This document shows positions 56,855 to 64,000 of a stretch of DNA of 64,000 bases, piece by piece. A model generated the notes under the pieces. The model saw nothing but the letters and a program-made list of their open reading frames with translations, was not told the origin of the DNA and made no database searches. The stretch spans positions 26,612,797 through 26,676,796 of the forward strand of contig NC_134285.1 in the NCBI RefSeq assembly GCF_949628215.1, written 5' to 3'. The stretch comes from Phalacrocorax aristotelis. Lineage: Eukaryota > Chordata > Aves > Suliformes > Phalacrocoracidae. Each line of letters starts with the position of its first letter. Within the stretch, counting starts at the first letter, position 1. The translations under genes and the position numbers were made by a program.

Positions 56855-59800
56855 CTGTGCAGAACAAGAATCACGTGTTAGTACAGGCTTGTTCATCAAG
56901 AACATCTCAGCTTCCAGCCCCACCACACCAGCAGGAGCGCTTCAGCTCTGAGCCTGTGGCTCAGCTTAACCTGATGGAGCAGGGAATTGCCTGCAGCACC
57001 CAGCCACAGGGGCTGTCCTTCAAGTGCCAGGCTCTGGAGTCAGCCACTAACCCGTGGTCAGCATGCTCCCTTCCCTCTTTTGAACGTCCAGTGTCTCATA
57101 GCTCTGTGTCCATTATTCATCAGTGCCAACTTGCTCTTCCCTAGCCCCACCTCTCGATGTTACTAAGTCTAGCTACTGCTCCAAGGCTTGCCAGAGGGCA
57201 AGAGGTTTTTCTTATGTCAGCATAATGTTCAGGAATAAATACACATATGGTTCAGTTTTGGCATAGCTATCCAAAGCTGCTCCCAAACCCAGTGGATTTA
57301 TAATAAACTCTCGATTACAAGAACTCCAGCTAACAAAGGAGAGGAAGAATGAGTCTGGATGTTGCCAGCAGAAAGACACAGCCTGCAGAGTTAGGCTGAA
57401 CAAAGAGAAACCTGGGAAGGAGCTGCAAGTACTGGGGGAAGCTGCTGTCTGTGCTGCTGCTGAGGGAGCCCTGGCTGCAGGTGTTACCAATTCAAACACC
57501 CACTCAGAGGTGTAACAGCAGCTGGGATGACCATGGCTTTGAGTAACTGCATGGCTACAATGGCAAGCAATCCAAACCAGGGAAGGTTGTAAGCCAGGGA
57601 AGCTCTCACAGACAGGGACCTGGGGCAGGATGGGGCTGCACCATATCTGGCTGTGGGATGCACAGCCCTGGGAACATCACTTCAGCAGAGAAGACCTTTC
57701 TATGACAAGAAGTGAAGAAAACCGACAGATTCTCTTATCAAATGTGATTTGCCACCCTGCCAGGAGCCTTAGGGAACTCCAGCTCCCCACAGCTGTTGTG
57801 ATCAGCTGCCTTCCCTGATTTTGGTGACAGCAAAGCAAAGGTGCAGCTCTGAGCACAGACATTTCCCTGTGACGAGGATCTCCAGCTTAAGTGGGACATA
57901 AACACTTCCTGGGTATTTTCCACTGGACAGCAAGGAAGGTCTTATCCTGACCTTCAGTGGGCGAGGACAGAGCCTGGTGAAGTGGTTTGTGTGCTGCCCC
58001 ACACAGCACCCCTTGTGCTGGGGCCACCCACAAGCATTCCTCTCCGCCAGCATCTGTGTGCTCAGTGATGCTGCTCTGTAAGAATCCCCTCTTCCTCTCC
58101 AGCCTCAAACATCTGGAGCCACACTCCTGCCTGGCAAAGGTTTTTTTATTTTTGTAGGCATTGACAGATCCCTAAGGACCTGCGATTTCCAAAAATAGAA
58201 TCGCTCTCATATTTTGTACAAATCCCACACTAAATTACCCTCCTGGGCTTCCAACTGAGCCTGTCAACTGAGGGCCTGATTTCTGGCTTGTGTGAGGTAT
58301 GCCTCTTGCCCTGAACCTGCTCAGAGCCCCCAGTGCCCTCAGTACAGCTCAGTGAAATCAACAGACTTATTCCCAACAGCTGTCAGCAATCTGTTCCCAG
58401 GCACTCCCTTCTGGCAGCCGAAAGTTGCTTCCCTGTACTCGGTGATTTAGAGCTCAAAGGTCATTTTAGATTTTTAAGAACATGCTCCATGTCCTAATTC
58501 TGCTTTTCAGCCATGCGCAAAGAAATACCCTTCACCTCGGGATGCTGCCTCACTCGCCAGGAATAACTGTGGGATTCTGAGCAATCATCAGTTACACTAT
58601 TTACCTTCATCCATCACAAATGCAAGTGGAAACTGTGGTTAGACTTGAATCGAACCGAGTCCTTGGGAGTTCATGTTAAGACAGGCAAGCACTCAGAGAA
58701 ACTGCAGGTGCTCCCAGAGCATCTGCAGATCCATGGCAGGGGGCATCTGGCATTTCTGGCTGCTCTTTGCGCATTTCCACCAGAAAGTTTTCACACCCTT
58801 CCTAGCTGCATGCAACACCAACCCTGCTCTCTGCTCCAAGCCAGCAGACCCTGAATGTGAGAGCAACGCCAAAGAGCTTTGGGAAGAAGTGGGGACAGCA
58901 GGCAGGATAAGAGTGCAGGACATAGTGATGAGCTACTGCCTTCTCTGCTCCTATCTGTCCCCTGGGCTGATGTTCGGGTCTTCCTGAGCATACCTGCATA
59001 TCAGAAGTTTTACTAACTACTAAAGAGTAGCTGAATCCTTCTGGCTCATCTCCTGCCTGCCAGAGTGCTTCAGCGTGCCCACCTTCCTCCCTCTCTGCAG
59101 CCTGCAGCAGTTTGCTCTCAGGGGTCATCTTGCTTCAGCATGTGCCTGACATGATACGGCTGCTGACACACCACCAGCAGCAGTGCCACTCCAGAGATGC
59201 TGAATATCTACCTCCCATGCCTAAGAGTCACTCCACATAATGAGTAGCATTCAATGTGAAAAGCTGAGAGCTAACAATGAAGCAGGGGCCAACTCTCTCC
59301 CTAAGCAGCTAGAAGTCATAAAACGATAGGGAAGTCCCACACTCCCACTGTGCAGCTTGCTGCTCCTTCTCTGGAACAGCTCCAGCTCTCATTCTTGGAA
59401 ACAGCTCTTGGCCACTGGAGAGAAGAAAATTTTCTCTCTCCACCCTTCTGGCTCACTGTGCGCGAAACACTTCCTTCAAAGGTCTAGTCTAGGATCCAAA
59501 AGTTAGAGGGAAGTCCACACAGTGTGACCCCTGGGCCTGGGCAGAGCATCACTGTGATCTCGATTTTACAAGCTGTTCTTTCAGATCTGGCGGCAAAATG
59601 CACACATTGGCAAATTCCAGAGAAACAAATCACAGCAAAGTCAGAGAGAGGCTTTTGATTGCATTTCCCCTCTTCCTGAAGTGAAAGAAGCCCAACATCC
59701 CTCTTAACCTAGGGAAAGCTCCTTGTACTAAGGTTATTTTGCTGCTCAGGATATACTATAGGATTCATGCACACTGAAAGACACTGGTTATATTTTTTCT

Positions 59801-62800
59801 ATAACCTCTTCTTCCTGATTCATCTATGACTTCTCCAAAAAAATAATGTACTGATGCCTGCCACAGCTTCAGGCAGTAGTGGTATTTGACCCAGTGAAGC
59901 GAAATCCCATACGATGAAGCTTTATCTCAGTGATGTGCACAAAGATTTCCCCTTCCTCAGTGACAAAAAAATACTTAAGCCTACCCTTCAACTCATTGTG
60001 GTTTTATGAACGCAACAATACAGTCAAGTGAACTCAACTGAACCCACTAACAGCCGTGATGTCTTGCCCCAGCAAAGTAGCAAAACGACAGGCTACAGCT
60101 GAAGTGCTGCTGATGATCGCTGACAGCATCAGGTGGGGCTGGGAACATACTGCTGAGGACACTGCAGAAGTGGTGGCTCTCAAGGTAAAGTCTATGTTTT
60201 TGTAGCCTCTCTACCAAGCTCCCCTCCTCCCAGCAGAGCTCTGCTGGTGACACCTTTTCCTATCCTGCAGTGAGACTGCTGAGCCTGAAGTCTAGCACAA
60301 GCCAAATATAGAAAACAGAAGAAACGGTTTATTCCACCTGGTATTAGAACATACAATGCTGCAAGGTTACACACCAAAACAAGGAGAGCTCTGAAGAGCC
60401 AGGGTCTCATGAGCCAAACACCCCATCCTTGACCAGCCAAGCAAAGGGGAGCAAGTACAAGCAGCATATAAAGCTTTGCACATCTTGTATAGGCCTCACA
60501 TCCTGAGCTGATTAAGGACCAAGAAGGCTCCAACATGATTCAAGTCAATGTTAAACTACTTTTTAAAACAAAGTATGCTGTAACAGTCCAATCCATGCTG
60601 CTTGCCTGGTCCCAACAGCACATGTCTGGGACAGCCCTGTGCAGCGTCTGTGCCAAGAAGGTAGCAAAACACAGGCAACACAGGGACAGTGCAGCACTCT
60701 GATGTCTCTCCAGTAAAGAGGATGGCTGCTTTCATTAACCTAGCAGCTCCAAATCAGCTCTACGGTCACTTGGTTCAAGAGCCTGAGAAGCAGCAGGACA
60801 GCAGTCACTGTCAGTACTTAAGAGGATATACTGGTTCTCTGAACTGCTTGCCTTCCTCCCACAAGGATCCTGTAATTTAAGCAGCACAAGGACTTGCCTA
60901 CACTACAAAACTAGATAGTTTAAGCCAGCTAAGAATTTGTTTGTGATAGTTTGTGCTAACTTTAATAAACCACCTAAAACCACACTAGAACTCAGTTAAA
61001 TCTATGTGCTTGTTCCAACAGTCTCCAGAAATACATGCTTTGTTAAAAAGCATATAATTGCATGAGTATTTTGATGCAAACCACTTGACGGCCAAACAGA
61101 AACATCTTTCAAGAGCCATCTGGCAAATCTCTAGAACTGATTTCTACTGAGACTGGCCTCAAGTTTTCCCCTAATTATGTCATTCAGTATGAACTTCACT
61201 AACATACATCCAGGTTGAAATTGAAATGGGTTAAGGCAGGGTCAATCTGTGTGTGTTTGAAGACACCAAGGAACCGCCAAAGACCTTTCCCCATCTCCGC
61301 TGCTCCAATGTGTGGCAGCGATGCCATACATTATTCCCAGCTACTCATATAAAGCAAGTCGGTCTGCTCTTCTGAAATCTGTGTGCACATCTAGACTTGT
61401 TCTGCTCCTCCCCTCCATCTACAGAAAGGTATTAACAAAACTGGAAGAGATTCAGGGACAGGCAACCTGGATGATCAAAGTTATGGGCTAGCTTTGGAGC
61501 AAGAGCCTAAGGAAGGAATATCTAAGTAGACCAGAAACCTTCAGCTTGGAAGATGGTTGAGGAAGGGATATGAAAGATCCCAGGAGGCAGATGATGATAC
61601 ATAGGAATAGATTCAATCACCCTGTGTTCTCCACTGTTTAATTCTTGGTGCTCTGCAGCTTTGCACTGCCAAAATCCAAGAAAAGAGTGATGCAGCTCTG
61701 GGACATCACTGGAGATGTGCCCTTTGAAAAGGAAAAGCGTTTAGCGTTCTCTCAGTAATTTGTGTTCAGTCTTTCCAAGTGGCACCTTCAGAAATATGTT
61801 CATATTCCTTTTATAATCTCCTGGTCAGTCACTCAGGTTTTCGCAGCATTCTCAGAGAGACCCTGAAGTACTTGGATATTTTGCATGAAATTCCCTGCAC
61901 AAAAGATGATGAAACTGGTTACATCAGAAGCTCATGCTGTAAGCAGTGCGTGGTCTGTGCTAAGAGGGACAGGGCTATGGCACAACAGATTTTTTTTTTT
62001 TTTGACAGTTGTTTCCTTGTGTTTTATGCACAGCCACAGCCAGATTCAGAACAAAGTATCCAAGATCTGTCCCATACCCAGAAAATGAAATGTTTTTGCT
62101 GTCCACCCAGGTGCACAAGTACTACCATGAAATACTACTTCCTCAATCCTTTCATCAGACTAAATGACAGGCAGCTTCTCCATCTATGTTCAGATGGAAA
62201 AAGCATCTCAGGTACGATTCGTCCTCAGATTCTTTCTTTCAACACATCTGCACGTGGGCAAATACACTGAAGGAGTAAATCTTTCTTATGTGGATGCATC
62301 TGTGATACACAACGTGCACAGCCATGCTATTTGCTTCACTGCATTCCTGACAGCTGTGCTTGGTGTCAGCATAGCTGCATGTATGACAGGCTAATGGAGG
62401 TTAAATTTGTAACAAAAAATCCAACTAGATCCATCACAACAACAAGCTCTTTTACTGATTTGCTACAGAACTACATGCAGATATATAAGGGAAAATTTCC
62501 CAGAAGTATAAATTTCAAATAAATCTTTCTAGAATTCAAAGGCTAAGCATTTTTGTTTTAATAAAAATTATTATTCTTAATATTTCAAACACTAAGAATC
62601 CCATTTGGAATAGAGAACCAGTCTGCTTTCATTATATGAACAGCTTTGGCAGGGACAAGGTAATGAAATTCACATGTGTTCATCCACCAGACACCAGACC
62701 TCCATCTAGACAGACAGGCTCTTCCCCCATACTATAACCTGGCACTGTTTTTCTGCTTGGCTCCTGTCCAAAGGCCAAAACTTGAGGATTAATGGTCACT

Positions 62801-63982
62801 GTTACAACATTTGCTTTCCACTTGAGAATATACAGGCAGTGGGGTTTTTTTAAATGATATCTTTGAAATGGCAAAAAAGAAAAGAGATTATTTTTGAGAT
62901 TTTTTTCTAACAAAATGAGTATTTAACTAAGAAATACCTGCTGCCATTTCAAGGTGTCTAATTAACCAATAGCTTTATTGCAAGGCAAACACTGTCGTTC
63001 TTACAGAAAAGAAAAAACCTGAAGTTTCAGAAGTAACGCTTGCATGTTAAGAGGAGCTGTGGAAGGAGAGTCTCAGTAAAATCCAGAATCATTTGATTAG
63101 GGGTTGATTATATTGTCCTGAGAATAATAACAGAAGATTGAAGATTCTATAACCGTCTGGGTATTTTGGCTTGGGTTTTTTTGTTTTGTTTGTTTTAAGA
63201 TACAGCAAAGCAGCTAAAATGCTCCTGCAGTGACTCCTTGCTTAAGCTTAGGACATCTCAGACCTTTTTGTTTTCTTGAACATTTACAGCCCCTGAAGAT
63301 AAAGGTAGGAGACAGAAGAGTTTCTTGTCATGACAACAGACACCAAGATTTAGGCTGTCAATAGACTGCAAATTTACTTCTACATCACTTTTGAGGAACA
63401 AAGTTCACTGAATCACATGAGCAAGGCAGCATCCCACATCATCAAAGCTGAAAGCTCCATCTTATCAAGATTCTTCTTCAGTCCTTAGTCTTTATTTCTG
63501 TGCCTGAACAGCTCCTACAGCTCACAGCTCGGACCAAAACCCCACTGTGCAGCCGGAGATGAGCCCTGCTTGAAATATTGAAAGTTGATACGCTACCTGT
63601 CCACAGTTACACACTGTTCACAATGGCAAAACCCAGGTCCCAAGGAAAGACTGTGACAGCAAGTCACTGACTTCACAGCGCCCAAAGGGAGCTCACAAGT
63701 GACTGAAACACAACATGCGTAGCTTGAAATATCAGCCCCATGCTATAGGCGTTAAAACTCTTTCAGCCTGAACTTACCTTGGCTGGAAACATTCACGCAG
63801 AAATAAATCCCGTAGATCTGATACACATACAGAGTTCCCGGTTTCATGAACATTGCTGCATTTCGCTGAGTTTGCTTCCCGCCTTTCGAGTGGGAAGCTT
63901 CATCTTCCCCACCCAGATAAGCTTCTGTTTCAACAATCCTCCCCCAGAGTTCTCTGCCATCAGGAAGTTTGCGAACTAAAAT
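56460..63982 (-). CDS. MPG: MPG, N-methylpurine (3-methyladenine) DNA glycosylase, 3' part
   Basis: MPG removes alkylated purines and hypoxanthine from DNA, starting base-excision repair in the nucleus. Two coding exons are inside the window: 63982-63778 (205 bp) and 56854-56460 (395 bp, including the TGA at 56462-56460). Together they encode 199 residues, from ILVRKLPDGRELWGRIVETE to EMEAMGHFSCS. The catalytic Glu in IVETEAYLG, the His in EASHSKGG, and the tyrosine-rich LYVYQIYGIYF loop that supplies the base-flipping Tyr are present. So are the Asn of NVSS and the Arg of LLRSLEP. The frame joins cleanly (Q|G) across a 6.9-kb intron. The N-terminal exon(s) lie beyond base 64000. The gene converges on NPRL3, as in mammals. 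Confidence 0.95.
56855..63777 (-). other. MPG intron
   Basis: About 6.9 kb, GT-AG. It holds one CR1 relic (61425-61610), a T13 run (61990-62002) and a T-rich tract (63175-63198). No other exon or embedded gene is supported. Confidence 0.85.
61425..61610 (+). mobile_element. CR1-like relic, old
   Basis: Words such as AACTGGAAGAGATTCAGGGA, GGCAACCTGGATGATCAAAG, and CCTTCAGCTTGGAAGATGGT follow the CR1 RT-end order. It is strongly diverged and has no terminal repeats. Confidence 0.7.
63778..63982 (-). CDS. MPG: MPG internal exon (catalytic core)
   Basis: Acceptor CCCTCTTTCAG at 63993-63983 and donor GTAAGTT at 63777-63771. It encodes 68 codons plus one base, including the catalytic VETEAYLG motif and FMKPGTLYVYQIYG. 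Confidence 0.95.
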
Positions 63983-64000
63983 CTGAAAGAGGGGTCAGAG

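Noticed and set aside
61779-62270. A 163-residue frame in the MPG intron
   Set aside because: Contains a Phe run from a poly-T tract and no recognisable domain.

Overview
This is a vertebrate nuclear window, almost certainly avian. The evidence is the pi/zeta-type embryonic alpha-globin, the NPRL3 and MPG synteny of the amniote alpha-globin locus, compact multi-exon genes, and repeats that are nearly all CR1 LINE relics, with no SINEs recognised. I found no bacterial, phage or CRISPR features. The globin differs from the chicken pi-globin I remember at several sites, so a bird other than chicken is likely. The species cannot be fixed from this window.

Layout: (1) 1-2540, minus strand: a complete three-exon embryonic alpha-type globin gene with poly(A) signal, TATA, CCAAT, CACCC and GATA promoter motifs. 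(2) 2541-7050: intergenic DNA with no supportable gene. (3) 7055-7790: a degenerate ~60-bp minisatellite running into a CpG island that is the NPRL3 promoter. (4) 7579-53858, plus strand: the complete 13-coding-exon NPRL3 gene. All splice sites are GT-AG, the frame is continuous, and the product is 569 residues. Introns 2, 6, 10 and 12 are long and intron 5 is short. CR1 relics lie in introns 2, 6, 8, 9 and 12. (5) 53859-56341: a convergent gap with one more CR1 relic. (6) 56342-63982, minus strand: the last two coding exons of MPG, whose 5' part lies beyond the right edge.

How the parts work together: in mammals and chicken the erythroid enhancers of the alpha-globin genes lie inside introns of the housekeeping gene NPRL3. 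Intron 5 here, where the major regulatory element is expected, carries a strong NF-E2/MARE motif, a CACCC and a GATA-type motif. Intron 4 has a second MARE, a nearby second AP-1 core and a GATA motif. The window is therefore best read as the upstream half of an alpha-globin regulatory domain. NPRL3 encodes a GATOR1 (mTORC1 amino-acid sensing) subunit and MPG a base-excision repair glycosylase. Both are functionally unrelated neighbours. I did not find an undescribed gene system. The most interesting signals are the enhancer candidates, the tandem repeats at the NPRL3 promoter, and a nearly coincident head-on poly(A) region between NPRL3 and MPG.
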